A stretch of 23,543 nucleotides of DNA from Pseudomonadota bacterium (GCA_021847385.1 JAJZTV010000006.1:1-23543); one strand, 5' to 3'; counted from the first letter of the stretch, positions 1 to 8,370 are shown. A program made the numbers and translations. Notes: generated from the letters alone by a model not told the origin.

Positions 1-78
1 CGGGCGGCGGTGGGTGCCTTCCTCGGGGTCGCCCGGCAGTTCGTCGACGAAGCGGTTGTCGAAATTCAGGTTCAGCAT
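1..78 (-). CDS. selO: Protein adenylyltransferase SelO, N-terminal fragment
   Basis: Only the first 26 codons lie in the window, read leftwards from an ATG at 78; the gene continues past base 1. The residues (MLNLNFDNRFVDELPGDPEE...) match the conserved start of the SelO/YdiU family, in which an FDNRF..ELPGDP block opens the protein. SelO is a pseudokinase-fold enzyme that transfers AMP from ATP to Ser, Thr or Tyr of target proteins. The ATP-binding region is outside the window, so catalytic competence cannot be judged. The gene is co-directional with the GNAT-like gene upstream (56-bp gap). No convincing ribosome-binding site is seen. Confidence 0.8.
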   Translation of the reverse strand, partial: MLNLNFDNRFVDELPGDPEEGTHRRP

Positions 79-134
79 TGCAGCGCAATTCGGGTGAAGG
101 CTATCGCCGCATCATAACGGAATGCGCGTGCGCA

Positions 135-1268
135 TTAGCCCTGTGCTTTGTAGGGGAGATGCCGCGTCAACTCGGCTTGGTAGTCCTGCATGGCCTCGGC
201 CTCGCGCGCCAGGTGGCGGGCCAGCAGCTCGCGCATGCGCGCGTCGGCGATCCAGAACGCCGACCAGGTGGGCACCGGCTCGAAGCCGCGCGCCAGCTTG
301 TGCTCGCCCTGGGCACCGGGTTCGAACCGTTGCAGGCCATGGGCGATGGCATAGTCGACGCCGGTGTAATAACACAGTTCGAAGTGCAGGCCGGGGCAGG
401 CGATGTCGGTACCCCAATGCCGGCCATAGAGCCGCTGGCCGTCGCGATAGCAGATGGCCGAGGCCACCGGCTGCGCGTTTCGCCAGGCGATGAACAGCAC
501 CATTTGGCGGCCCAGTGCCTTGCCCACTTGCTGAAAGAACGCCAAAGAAAACGCCGGGTGGTTGCCGTGGCGCAAAAAGGTGTCGCGGTAGTGGCGGTGG
601 ATGGCCGGCCATAACTCGTCGTCGACCTCGTCGCCGTGGCGGACCTCGATGCGCAGGCCGGCCTCGGCCACCGCGCGCCGCTCGCGCTTCAGCTTCTTGC
701 GCTTGTCGGCGCTGAAGGTGGCCAGGAAATCGGCGAAGTCGCGATAGCCCCGATTGAGCCAATGAAACTGCACGCCGCGCCGCAGCAGCAGGCCGGCCGC
801 CTCCAGCGCGGCGCGGTCGGCCTCGCGCACGAACAGGCATTGCCAGCAAGAGGCCTGCAACTCCGTCGCCAGCTCTTGCGCGGCGGCGATCAACTCGGCC
901 TGCACCGCGGCACCGTCGCTGCGGCCAAGCAGGCGCGGGCCGGGCGAGGGCGTGAACGGCACGCCGCTGACCAGCTTGGGGTAATAGTTGAGCCCGGCCT
1001 GGCGCCAAGCCGGCGCCCAGTTCCAGTCGTGGGAGAAATCGCCGAAGGAGTGCTGGCGCAGATACAGCGGCAACAGCCCGGTCAGGTTGTCGGCCGCGTC
1101 GCGTAGCGTCAGGTGCATGGGCCGCCAGGCCAGGTCTTCGCCTGCGGCGCCGCTGGCCTCGGCTGCGCCGAGAAAGGCGCGGCTGACGAAGGGGTCGCCT
1201 TCGGTCGCAAACGTCTGCCAGTCCGCCGCCGGTAGATCCAACGCGCTGCCGAGCAAGACCGTGCGCAT
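135..1268 (-). CDS. GNAT-superfamily N-acetyltransferase (COG3146/DUF482 type)
   Basis: A 377-residue protein from the ATG at 1268. The frame is open further upstream, but the family sequence begins at MRTVLLGS, and AAAGG sits just before this ATG. It resembles the COG3146 proteins, often labelled peptidoglycan biosynthesis/recognition, which have two GNAT-like folds. Seen here are a SADKRKKLKRERRAV block and later conserved segments (FFQQVGKALGRQMVLF, GRHWG, CPGLHFELCYYTGVDYAI, EPGAQGEHK) typical of that family. The substrate is unknown; the relation to FemX-type aminoacyl transferases suggests a peptide or amino-acid acceptor. It precedes selO on the same strand. Family assignment is fairly sure, function is not. 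Confidence 0.75.
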   Translation of the reverse strand: MRTVLLGSALDLPAADWQTFATEGDPFVSRAFLGAAEASGAAGEDLAWRPMHLTLRDAADNLTGLLPLYLRQHSFGDFSHDWNWAPAWRQAGLNYYPKLVSGVPFTPSPGPRLLGRSDGAAVQAELIAAAQELATELQASCWQCLFVREADRAALEAAGLLLRRGVQFHWLNRGYRDFADFLATFSADKRKKLKRERRAVAEAGLRIEVRHGDEVDDELWPAIHRHYRDTFLRHGNHPAFSLAFFQQVGKALGRQMVLFIAWRNAQPVASAICYRDGQRLYGRHWGTDIACPGLHFELCYYTGVDYAIAHGLQRFEPGAQGEHKLARGFEPVPTWSAFWIADARMRELLARHLAREAEAMQDYQAELTRHLPYKAQG

Positions 1269-1270
1269 GG

Positions 1271-1387
1271 TCAGCCTTTGCGCCAGACCGGGTGGCGGTT
1301 TTGGCTCGGCAGGGCGTGTGCCTTCGGCCGCAGGCCGAGCCTGGTGGAGCACAGCTGGCGGGCAAGTATCAGGTCGTCGTCGATCAT
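1271..1387 (-). CDS. Possible 38-codon small protein upstream of the GNAT-like gene
   Basis: A short frame from the ATG at 1387 to the TGA at 1271-1273 ends 2 bp before the ATG of the GNAT-like gene. Nearly every codon ends in G or C, as in real genes of this region, and the tight spacing would allow translational coupling. Against it, no clear ribosome-binding site precedes the ATG and the product (MIDDDLILARQLCS...) is not recognised. It could also be the tail of a decayed gene. Low confidence. Confidence 0.22.
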   Translation of the reverse strand: MIDDDLILARQLCSTRLGLRPKAHALPSQNRHPVWRKG

Positions 1388-1553
1388 GTCGGTTGCATAT
1401 CGGGCAAGTGGGCCGGCGTTGCTTTGGCGATCAAGCGGCAGATGCTTGCGCCGTTCCCCTGGCATTTTCCTTCGGGCGATCCGCTCCGCAAATTCACATT
1501 TACACAAAACCGAGCGTCTTTGCCTGGCGTTTATCAACAAGGGAGAAACCGCA

Positions 1554-2240
1554 ATGAACCCAAGCCGCACCCCCATCACTTTGGCGTTCGTGCTGGGCGC
1601 CGTCATGTTGGCGACCGCGATACCCAGCGAGGCCTTTGTCAATTGTAACGATGCCAATCAGGTTGACAATGTGGCCTTGCAGACCGCCGGCACCATCACT
1701 GTCGGTACCCGCTTGAACCCCAATATCAATCGGCGCCATGTTTTTTGCGGCGAAATCAATGCCGGCGGCAATGCCGTAGGTTTCCACTACCGTGAAAACG
1801 GCGAGGAGCCGCGGCGCGGCGCCCGGGTCGGTTCCCCCTTGCAGGCGCAAATCACCGCCGGCATCAACTACATCATCGACAGCGGCGCACCTGCCCACGA
1901 CCGGCGCTACGTCGCAAACGGCGTGCAGGTCTGGGACACTATGACCAACGCTTGGGTAGCCAAGGCTGTGCCCTCTACCATGTTCCCCGATAACTGCACG
2001 CCAGCGCAGATCGTCAACTCGATCCGCTACGCCTATACCCATGCGGCCACCATACCCGGCCTGGGCGGCGGCGCTTTTTCCGGTCCTTCGGCACCGCCGA
2101 ACGCCAACGTCAACTACTGTTATGGCGTCGACAATACCGGTGGTATCAACGTGCCCTTCCCGATCGGCGGCTTCCTCAACAATCCCGGCGGCGGTGCTAA
2201 CTGGATCATCAACAGCGCCTTCCCGGCGGCGGTGTACTGA
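1554..2240 (+). CDS. Secreted protein with bacterial EndoU-type RNase domain
   Basis: A 228-residue protein. The ATG at 1554 follows an AGGGAGAAA ribosome-binding site, and this start gives a clean Sec signal peptide (hydrophobic residues 8-22, likely cleavage after SEA at 25-27). The mature part carries the EndoU signature. RHVFCGE holds H62, VGFH holds H78, and K137 precedes PSTMFP, followed by a helix (AQIVNSIRYAY). These match the two histidines and lysine of the EndoU/XendoU active site, which cleaves RNA by transphosphorylation. EndoU also occurs as the toxic tip of polymorphic toxins, but here there is no delivery domain, only a signal peptide and a Gly/Asn/Pro-rich tail after about residue 165. 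It stands alone between minus-strand genes with no recognisable immunity gene. The domain call is good; the biological role is unknown. Confidence 0.75.
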   Translation: MNPSRTPITLAFVLGAVMLATAIPSEAFVNCNDANQVDNVALQTAGTITVGTRLNPNINRRHVFCGEINAGGNAVGFHYRENGEEPRRGARVGSPLQAQITAGINYIIDSGAPAHDRRYVANGVQVWDTMTNAWVAKAVPSTMFPDNCTPAQIVNSIRYAYTHAATIPGLGGGAFSGPSAPPNANVNYCYGVDNTGGINVPFPIGGFLNNPGGGANWIINSAFPAAVY

Positions 2241-2285
2241 GCTTGAAGCGAATTGGCCGCTGCCGGCTAAGACCGGTGGACGGCT

Positions 2286-2885
2286 TCAAGCCTTACGCCA
2301 GACCAGGCAACGGTTGTTGGCCGGCATCGCGCGGTCTTCCACCAGCGCGAGGCCGATGGCCTCGGCCAAGGCGTTCACCTGCTCGAAATCGCGGATGCCC
2401 TGGTGGGCGCCGCGTTCTTTCAGCCAGAGTTCGAACTTGGCGTTGCTCTCGCTGGTGAACCGGCCATGGTAGTTGAACGGGCCGTAGACGATCAGTTTGG
2501 CATCGTCGGCCAGAATATCGGCCAGGCCGGCGAAGGTGCGCTCCACCTCGGCCCAGCTCATGATGTGCAGGGTGTTGGCGCTGAACACGGCGTCATAGCG
2601 TTGCGGTGGCCAAGTGCCGGTCACGTCCAGCTCGAGCGCCGGCGGTGTGTTGGTCAACGCCGCATCGGCCAGCCACTGGCCGATGCCGGGCAGGTTGTCG
2701 GCCCGGTCGCTGGCCTGCCAAGTCAGGTGCGGCAAGGCCTCGGCGAAGTACACCGCGTGCTGGCCGGTGCCGCTGCCGATCTCCAGCAGCCGGCGGCGAT
2801 CCAGCAGGTGCTCGCGCAGCACGTCGAGAATCGGCTCGCGGTTGCGCTCGCAGGATGGGGAATGGGGTTTTTCGGTTTGCTCCAT
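2286..2885 (-). CDS. DUF938 class I SAM-dependent methyltransferase
   Basis: A 199-residue protein that fits the DUF938 family in length and sequence. The N-terminus SCERNREPIL is characteristic. Motif I of the Rossmann methyltransferase fold, LLEIGSGTGQHA, lies at about residues 33-44 and would bind SAM. Later blocks (FSANTLHIMSW, YGPFNYHGRFTSESN, GIRDFEQVNALAE) are the usual DUF938 landmarks. The methyl acceptor is unknown for the family. It follows the DUF1993 gene on the same strand with a 9-bp gap, so the two are probably cotranscribed. The ATG at 2885 is the natural start. Confidence 0.85.
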   Translation of the reverse strand: MEQTEKPHSPSCERNREPILDVLREHLLDRRRLLEIGSGTGQHAVYFAEALPHLTWQASDRADNLPGIGQWLADAALTNTPPALELDVTGTWPPQRYDAVFSANTLHIMSWAEVERTFAGLADILADDAKLIVYGPFNYHGRFTSESNAKFELWLKERGAHQGIRDFEQVNALAEAIGLALVEDRAMPANNRCLVWRKA

Positions 2886-2894
2886 CGGCGATCG

Positions 2895-3395
2895 CTAGCC
2901 CAGATAGTCCTTCTTGCCTAGGGCCACGCCGTTGTGGCGCAGGATGTCATAGGCCGTGGTGATGTGGAAGAACAGGTTGGGCAGGGCACGGTTGAGCAAA
3001 AACAGCTGGCCGCGATAGGTGGTCACCGTGTCGCCGCGCTTGATCGCCACCTCGCGTTCCTCGCTGCCGTCGATCTGGTCCGGCCTGAAGCTTTGCAGAT
3101 AGGACACCACCTCGTGCACCCGCGCGATCAGTTCGGCAAAGCTCTGCTCGGTGTTGGCGAACTCGGGCGGCTCTACCCCGGCCAGGCGGGCGGCGCCGTT
3201 TTTGGCATGGTCGCAGGCCACCTGCACCTGCTTGGTGAAGGCGAACATGTCCGGGTACAGGCGGTAGTTGAGCAAGGTCGCCGGGTCGATCTTGTTCGCC
3301 TCGCAATGGGCCGCCGCTTTTTGCAGAATGGCGGCCAGGTTGGTCAAGGCATGGATGAACACCGGCACCGAGGCTTGGTACATGGAGATCGACAT
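2895..3395 (-). CDS. DUF1993 family protein
   Basis: A 166-residue protein. The start is placed at the ATG at 3395 because AGGAG sits a few bases upstream and the family begins with MSISMYQASVPVF. Typical DUF1993 features are visible: LTNLAAILQKA near the N-terminus, the RLYPDMFAFTKQVQ segment, and a C-terminal LPNLFFHITTAYDILRHNGV block. The family is all-helical and related to DinB-type four-helix bundles; the conserved His in FFHITTAY could bind a metal. No biochemical role is established. It lies 9 bp upstream of the DUF938 methyltransferase and likely shares its transcript. Confidence 0.82.
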   Translation of the reverse strand: MSISMYQASVPVFIHALTNLAAILQKAAAHCEANKIDPATLLNYRLYPDMFAFTKQVQVACDHAKNGAARLAGVEPPEFANTEQSFAELIARVHEVVSYLQSFRPDQIDGSEEREVAIKRGDTVTTYRGQLFLLNRALPNLFFHITTAYDILRHNGVALGKKDYLG

Positions 3396-3484
3396 GGCGG
3401 GCTCCTGAATGGAAGGGGATGCGGGGAGGCAGCCTAGCACAGACTGGGCGCCAACTCGGCCAAGACCCTACTGGTAGCCGGCCC

Positions 3485-4507
3485 TCAGTCCTGTTCCATC
3501 GCCGCCTGGTATTGCCCGCGTTGGGCCAGGCCGTTCAACCGTGCCCGCTTGATGAAGGCCGCCTGGGCCGCGCCGATGTTTTCCGCCTTGCCCTGCCAGG
3601 TCGCCATGGGCGGTTCTTGTAGGGCGCGGGCATAAGAGAACGACAACAGCCAGGGCAGGTTGCTATAGCCGGCGTTCATGGCGTTGAGGTTGGCGCTGGC
3701 CTCTTGTGGGCTGAGGCCGCCGGACAGGAAATTGACGCTGGGCACCGCGGCCGGCACCGTGCGGCGCAGGATACGCACCGTGCGCTCGGCCACCTCTTCG
3801 GGCGAGGCCTTGGTGGCGCAGGCCTTGCCCGGCACCACCATGCTGGGCTTGAGGATCATGTATTCCAACCGTACCCGGTGCCGCTTCAAGGCGGCGAACA
3901 CCTCGTTCTGCGCCGCCTCGACCACCGCCTCGCTCTGGGCAATGCCGTGGTCGCCGTCGATCAGCACCTCGGGCTCGACGATGGGCACGATGCCGGCTTC
4001 CTGGCAGATGGCGGCATAGCGGGCCAGCACCTCGGCATTGGTCTGGATGCCAAGCGCGGTGGGGTTGGCCGGGCCGATGGGGTAGACCGCCCGCCACTTG
4101 GCGAAGCGCGCGCCCTGCTCTTTGTAACCGGCCAGCCGCTCGGCCAGGCCGTCCAGGCCCTGGGTGATCTTGTCGCCGGGCGCGTTGGCCAGCGCGGTCA
4201 GGCCCTTGTCCACCTTGATGCCGGGCACGATGCCGGCGCGCCGGGCCAACTCGGGCAGCGGCGTGCCGTCGTCGGCCTGCTGGGCCAGGGTCTCCTCGAA
4301 CAGGATCACCCCGGCGATGAACTCACCGACGCCCGGCGTGGTCAGCAGCAACTGCCGATAGGCCCGCCGGGTCGATTCGTTGCACTCGATGCCCACCGCC
4401 TGAAAGCGCTTGGTGATGGTGGGCGTGCTCTCGTCCGCGGCGAGAATGCCCTTGCCGGGCTGCACCATGTCGCTGATGGTGGCCTGTAGCTCTTCTTGAA
4501 TGGTCAT
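3485..4507 (-). CDS. Fructose-bisphosphate aldolase, class I
   Basis: A 340-residue protein of usual class I length. It catalyses reversible cleavage of fructose 1,6-bisphosphate into dihydroxyacetone phosphate and glyceraldehyde 3-phosphate through a Schiff base. Landmarks are GKGILAADES near residue 18, the VPIVEPE segment around residues 174-180, and the Schiff-base lysine K220 in MILKPSMVVPG. A near-C-terminal LSGG-type phosphate-binding segment (NFLSGGLS) is also present. The ATG at 4507 follows a GGGGGACAC stretch; the frame continues 11 codons upstream but the family starts at MTIQEEL. It is divergent from the TPP enzyme across a 137-bp promoter region. Confidence 0.95.
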   Translation of the reverse strand: MTIQEELQATISDMVQPGKGILAADESTPTITKRFQAVGIECNESTRRAYRQLLLTTPGVGEFIAGVILFEETLAQQADDGTPLPELARRAGIVPGIKVDKGLTALANAPGDKITQGLDGLAERLAGYKEQGARFAKWRAVYPIGPANPTALGIQTNAEVLARYAAICQEAGIVPIVEPEVLIDGDHGIAQSEAVVEAAQNEVFAALKRHRVRLEYMILKPSMVVPGKACATKASPEEVAERTVRILRRTVPAAVPSVNFLSGGLSPQEASANLNAMNAGYSNLPWLLSFSYARALQEPPMATWQGKAENIGAAQAAFIKRARLNGLAQRGQYQAAMEQD

Positions 4508-4644
4508 CGTGTCCCCCACTTGTTGAATTGCTCGACCCATTCAGTGTAGGCAATGCAGGCGCGCATTCCCGGGTTTTAATCGGGCCCAAGCCCGTTTATG
4601 CTTCTGTCCTGACATCAATCACGCGCATTTGCAGCGCCAGGCCA
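4508..4644. promoter_or_regulatory. Divergent promoter region, aldolase / TPP enzyme
   Basis: This 137-bp stretch separates two outward-facing genes and must hold both their promoters unless transcription reads through. It is more AT-rich than the genes around it. I see no match good enough to -10/-35 boxes or a named operator to mark individual sites. Confidence 0.4.
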
Positions 4645-6330
4645 ATGAAAAACCCCGCGCCGATGACAATCCCGGTCAGCGAAGTTCTCGTCAAATTCCT
4701 GGAAAACCTGGGCGTCAAATGCATCTTCGGCATTCCCGGCTCGCACATCCTGCCGGTCTACGACGCCCTGTACGATTCGCCCATCCGCTCGGTGCTGGTC
4801 AAGCACGAGCAGGCCGCGGGCTTCATGGCCGGCGGCCAGGCCAGGGTCAGCGGCGGGGTGGGCGCCTGCATCACCACCGCCGGGCCGGGCGCGACCAACC
4901 TGGTCACCGCCATTGCCAGCGCCTATGCCGACCACCTGCCGGTGATCGCCATCACCGGCGAGGCGCCGACCTACATCTTCGGCAAGGGCGGCCTGCAGGA
5001 AAGCTCGGGCGAGGGCGGCAGCATCGACCAGGTGGCGCTGTTCGCCGGCATCACCCGCTACCACAAGCTGATCGAGCGCACCGACTACCTGGCCAATGTG
5101 CTGATCCAGGCGGCCAAGCATCTGCTGTCGAAGACGCCCGGCCCGGTGGTGCTCAGCATCCCCTACAACATCCAGAAGGAAACGGTCGACGCGTCCATCC
5201 TCGACGCGATCAGCTTCAACCGCGCCAACGGCGAGGCCGTGATCGCCGAGGCCTACATCGCCAAGAGCGTGGCCCTGCTGCGCGAGGCCCAGCGGCCGCT
5301 GATCGTGGCCGGCTATGGCTGCATCCGCGCCGGCGCCCAGGCCACCCTGCAGCGCATCAGCCAGCGGCTGAACATCCCGGTCACCAGCAGCCTCAAGGCC
5401 AAGGGCGCGGTCGACGAGCGCTCGCCCCTGGCCCTGGGCAGCCTGGGCGTCACCTCCGGCGGCGATGCCCTGCGCTATCTGGAGCAGGAAGCCGACTTGG
5501 TGCTGCTGCTGGGCGCCAGCTTCAACGAGCGCACCAGCTACGTCTGGGACAAAAAGCTGCTGGCCGGCAAGCGGCTGATCCAGGTGGACAACAGCGCCCA
5601 GCAACTGGACAAGGTCTTCCGCGCCGACCTCACGGTGCACGCCGACCTGGGCGCCTATCTCGATGCGCTGGATGCCGCCATCGCGCAACAACAAGTCGAG
5701 GCCAAGGCGTCGGTCGACATCGCCGCCTTCATCGCCGCCACCCAGGCCCGGGCCGACAGTGCCGGCGAGCGCATCTTCGATGCCAAGTTCGACCACGTGC
5801 GCGCCTTCTATGCCTGGCTGGAGCGGCAGTTTCCCGACGGCCTGGTCATGTTCGACGACAACATCGTGTTCGCCCAGAACTTCTACCGGGTCTCGGCCAA
5901 GGACCGCTTCTGCCCCAACACCGGCATCTCCTCGCTGGGCTACGCCATCCCGGCCGCCATCGGCGCCGGCTGCGAGCTGAAGCAGCCCTTGTTCGCCATG
6001 ATCGGCGACGGCGGCTTTCACATGTGCGCCATGGAGATCATGACCGCGGTGAACTACAACATCCCGCTCAACATCGTGCTGTTCAACAACAGCACCATGG
6101 GCCTCATCCGCAAGAACCAGCACCACCTCTACCGCGACCGCTTCATCGACTGCGACTTCGCCAATCCCGACTTCACCCTGCTGGCGCAATCGTTCGGCAT
6201 CAATCACACGCGGGTGGAAAGCGAACAAGACCTGGCCCAGCTGGCGGCGCTCGACTTCCATCACGGCATCAACCTCATCGAGGTGATGATCGCTCAGGAT
6301 GCCTACCCGAACTACTCTTCAAGACGTTAA
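4645..6330 (+). CDS. Thiamine pyrophosphate-dependent enzyme, acetolactate synthase-like
   Basis: A 561-residue protein with the three-part fold of the acetolactate synthase/pyruvate decarboxylase family. The N-terminal PYR domain has the cofactor-activating glutamate E55 in VKHEQAAGF. The central domain includes SSLKAKGAVDE and LGASFNERTSYVWDKK. The C-terminal PP domain has the TPP/Mg motif from GDG at 454-456 to NN at 481-482. The ATG at 4645 is preferred; a second ATG at 4663 is possible, and neither has a strong ribosome-binding site. No ilvN-type regulatory subunit follows, so this is probably not the biosynthetic valine/isoleucine enzyme. Instead it sits 6 bp before a glycosyltransferase-like gene. 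A role in making or modifying a sugar, or another carboligation or decarboxylation, is inference. Confidence 0.85.
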   Translation: MKNPAPMTIPVSEVLVKFLENLGVKCIFGIPGSHILPVYDALYDSPIRSVLVKHEQAAGFMAGGQARVSGGVGACITTAGPGATNLVTAIASAYADHLPVIAITGEAPTYIFGKGGLQESSGEGGSIDQVALFAGITRYHKLIERTDYLANVLIQAAKHLLSKTPGPVVLSIPYNIQKETVDASILDAISFNRANGEAVIAEAYIAKSVALLREAQRPLIVAGYGCIRAGAQATLQRISQRLNIPVTSSLKAKGAVDERSPLALGSLGVTSGGDALRYLEQEADLVLLLGASFNERTSYVWDKKLLAGKRLIQVDNSAQQLDKVFRADLTVHADLGAYLDALDAAIAQQQVEAKASVDIAAFIAATQARADSAGERIFDAKFDHVRAFYAWLERQFPDGLVMFDDNIVFAQNFYRVSAKDRFCPNTGISSLGYAIPAAIGAGCELKQPLFAMIGDGGFHMCAMEIMTAVNYNIPLNIVLFNNSTMGLIRKNQHHLYRDRFIDCDFANPDFTLLAQSFGINHTRVESEQDLAQLAALDFHHGINLIEVMIAQDAYPNYSSRR

Positions 6331-6336
6331 GGCCGC

Positions 6337-8046
6337 ATGAGCGGTTTCAACCCAACGCAGCTGGAACAAGCCCTATGGGCGGCGGGCGCCGACTTCCACA
6401 CGCTGCTGGCCGACTACCAGGCCCGGTTCCGCGAGCAAGAGGCGCTGATCCAGCGGCAATGCCGGGAAAATAAAACCAGCGACGAGCGCCACCACTTCAT
6501 CATCAGCATCCCCATCGCCGACCGGCCGCCGCACCTGCGCGCCTGCCTGGAGAGCATCCATCAGCTGTGCCGGCTGTATGACTACGGCGGCCAGACCCAC
6601 GGCATCTGGGGCAAGGTCCAGGTGGTGGTGGCCGAGGATAGCCGCGATGCGGCCAACATCCAACGGCACATCGAGCTGGTGAACGAATACCGGGCCAAGG
6701 GCCTACAGGTGCATCACTTCGGCCTGGACGAGCAATACGCGCTGCTGCATTCGCTGCCGGCGGACACGCGAGCGCAGCTGGGCCACCTCCTCAGCACCCA
6801 GCCGCGCGAGCGCTTCTACCTCAAGGGCCAGGCGGCCAACCGCAACTTGAGCTACCTCAAGTGCCTGCAGCTCACCGAAGACAAGGCCCGCACGCTGTAT
6901 TACCTGGTCGACAGCGACCAGCACTTTTGCGTCAACCGGCAAACCGAGGCCGGCGAAGAGGCGGTGTATGCGCTGAACTACTTCCACGCCATCGACCGGA
7001 TCTTCCGCACCAGCGACACCCTCATGCTCACCGGCAAGATGGTGGGCGACCCGCCGGTGTCGCCCTCGGTCATGGCCGCCAACTTTCTCGACGACGTGGC
7101 CGCCTTCTTCACCCGGCTGGCCGGTTTGCCAAGCGGCGAGGCCTGCCGGTTTCACGGTGTACATAAGCAGCCGGGCGACGCCGCCTATCACGACCTGGCC
7201 AAGCTGTTCGGCTTCGACCACCAGCCGGCCACTTACGATTACGCCTGCCGGCTAAGCGGCGCGCATGACCATGCCGCCTGCCTGCGCGACTTCGCCGGCC
7301 GGCTGAACGCCTTCTTCTTCGGCGAGCACCTCACGCGCAAGACCTGGTTCAGCTACGGCAGCGGCCTTAGCCAGCTCAGCCCGGCGCGCACCGTCTACCC
7401 CGGCAACTATGTCGTCAACTACGCCGGGCTGAAATACATCATCCCCTTCGGTCATCTGCGATTGCGCATGTCCGGCCCCACCGCCGGCCGGCTCATCGCC
7501 GCCGAGATCGGGCCGCGCTTCGCCACCTGCAACCTGCCCAACCTACACCGGCGCATTACCGAGGCCGGGCTGGCCGACGACTTTCGCCCCGGCGTGGAAT
7601 TGGGGCAGGAGCGCATCGACATCGCCAACGAATTCGAGCGCCAGTTCTTCGGCGACCTGATGCTGTTCACCACCGAAGCGCTGGTGAAGCAGGCTGACGT
7701 GAACCGACCCTTCGATAAGGTGGTGGTGGAGACGGTGCTGAACGAGAAAGAGGCCGAGCTGCTGGCGCTGTACCAGCAAAAGCACGCGGCCATCGTTGAG
7801 AAGAATCAACAATTGCACGCCCTGGTGTTCGAGGCCGGGCATTGGTGGCTGAGCGCGCCCGAGCTGGCCGGGGCCTTGCACCAGGTGCGCACCTTCGGTG
7901 CCAACATCGAGCGCAACTTCGGCGAACAGGCCCCGGCCTGGGGCCAAATCCAATCCGCCGAGCACCGCGCCCGGCGCAAAGGGCAGATCGTCGAGGCCCT
8001 GCTCAACTACCGGGCCGAGCGCCAGGCCTGGGACAGCCTGTTCTAA
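6337..8046 (+). CDS. Large GT-A-like glycosyltransferase candidate, unknown specificity
   Basis: A 569-residue soluble-looking protein. Residues about 52-75 (HHFIISIPIADRPPHLRACL) look like the first strand and helix of a GT-A nucleotide-diphospho-sugar transferase. KGQAANRNLSYL followed by YYLVDSDQ gives a DxD-like metal/nucleotide site at D192-D194, and LMLTGKMVGDPPVSPS resembles the acceptor-side region. The C-terminal third, rich in charged helices (NEKEAELLALYQQKHAAIVE), is not recognised. No membrane segment is apparent. The ATG at 6337 lies 6 bp after the stop of the TPP enzyme, whose TAAGG may serve as ribosome-binding site, so the two are translationally linked. The fold class is moderately sure; donor and acceptor are unknown. 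Confidence 0.55.
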   Translation: MSGFNPTQLEQALWAAGADFHTLLADYQARFREQEALIQRQCRENKTSDERHHFIISIPIADRPPHLRACLESIHQLCRLYDYGGQTHGIWGKVQVVVAEDSRDAANIQRHIELVNEYRAKGLQVHHFGLDEQYALLHSLPADTRAQLGHLLSTQPRERFYLKGQAANRNLSYLKCLQLTEDKARTLYYLVDSDQHFCVNRQTEAGEEAVYALNYFHAIDRIFRTSDTLMLTGKMVGDPPVSPSVMAANFLDDVAAFFTRLAGLPSGEACRFHGVHKQPGDAAYHDLAKLFGFDHQPATYDYACRLSGAHDHAACLRDFAGRLNAFFFGEHLTRKTWFSYGSGLSQLSPARTVYPGNYVVNYAGLKYIIPFGHLRLRMSGPTAGRLIAAEIGPRFATCNLPNLHRRITEAGLADDFRPGVELGQERIDIANEFERQFFGDLMLFTTEALVKQADVNRPFDKVVVETVLNEKEAELLALYQQKHAAIVEKNQQLHALVFEAGHWWLSAPELAGALHQVRTFGANIERNFGEQAPAWGQIQSAEHRARRKGQIVEALLNYRAERQAWDSLF

Positions 8047-8091
8047 CGGCGAATTCTTATCTCAAGAAATGAGAAAGGGTGGGTGCTGCGT

Positions 8092-8370
8092 CTAGCCATA
8101 CACCGCATCGTGGTCGCTGACATTGACCGGGATGATCTGCTCGCCCTGAATCAGCAACTCGATGGTGATGCGGTAAGAAAGATTGATCGAAACTGAATGC
8201 AGCCCCTGCAACTTGCCGCTTAGGGCATGCAGGCGCAACGAGGGGTGGAAGGGGTTGGCCTCCAGCAGTTGCAGGGTCTTGAGGTATTGCTGGCGCAGTT
8301 CCGGGTGCCGTTTCAGCCAGCGCGCGGCGCGCCGGTTGTAGGCATCGGTGAAGACCAGCGTGTAGCTCAC
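8092..8370 (-). CDS. RelE/ParE-superfamily toxin (pair 1)
   Basis: A 92-residue basic protein of typical RelE/YafQ/ParE size. The sequence runs from MSYTLVFTDAYNRRAARWLKRHPELR through LHALSGKLQGLHSVSINLSYRI to a terminal SDHDAVYG, the pattern of RelE/StbE-like toxins that usually cleave mRNA on the ribosome. The start is GTG at 8370, overlapping the antitoxin stop as GTGA, a normal coupling arrangement. Its closest relative in the window is the toxin at 19881-20159, which has the same length and layout. The usual RelE/ParE ambiguity (RNase or gyrase poison) cannot be settled here. Confidence 0.85.
   Translation of the reverse strand: MSYTLVFTDAYNRRAARWLKRHPELRQQYLKTLQLLEANPFHPSLRLHALSGKLQGLHSVSINLSYRITIELLIQGEQIIPVNVSDHDAVYG

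Noticed and set aside
112..1365. A 417-codon minus-strand frame overlapping the GNAT-like gene
   Set aside because: Arg/Ala/Pro-rich shadow frame; the true frame carries recognisable family blocks.
1554..2240. Contact-dependent inhibition or other polymorphic toxin tip
   Set aside because: There is only a signal peptide, no delivery or repeat domain upstream, and no immunity gene next to it.
4615..6264. A 549-codon open frame antisense to the TPP enzyme, and a 614-codon frame in a shifted plus frame
   Set aside because: Both are shadows produced by high GC and codon bias; their products are low-complexity (Gly/Ala/Val/Asp- or Arg/Pro/Gly-rich) and the TPP frame has full family motifs.
4645..6330. 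Annotation as biosynthetic acetolactate synthase large subunit (ilvB)
   Set aside because: No ilvN or ilvC nearby and a glycosyltransferase-like partner follows; only the broad TPP family call is safe.
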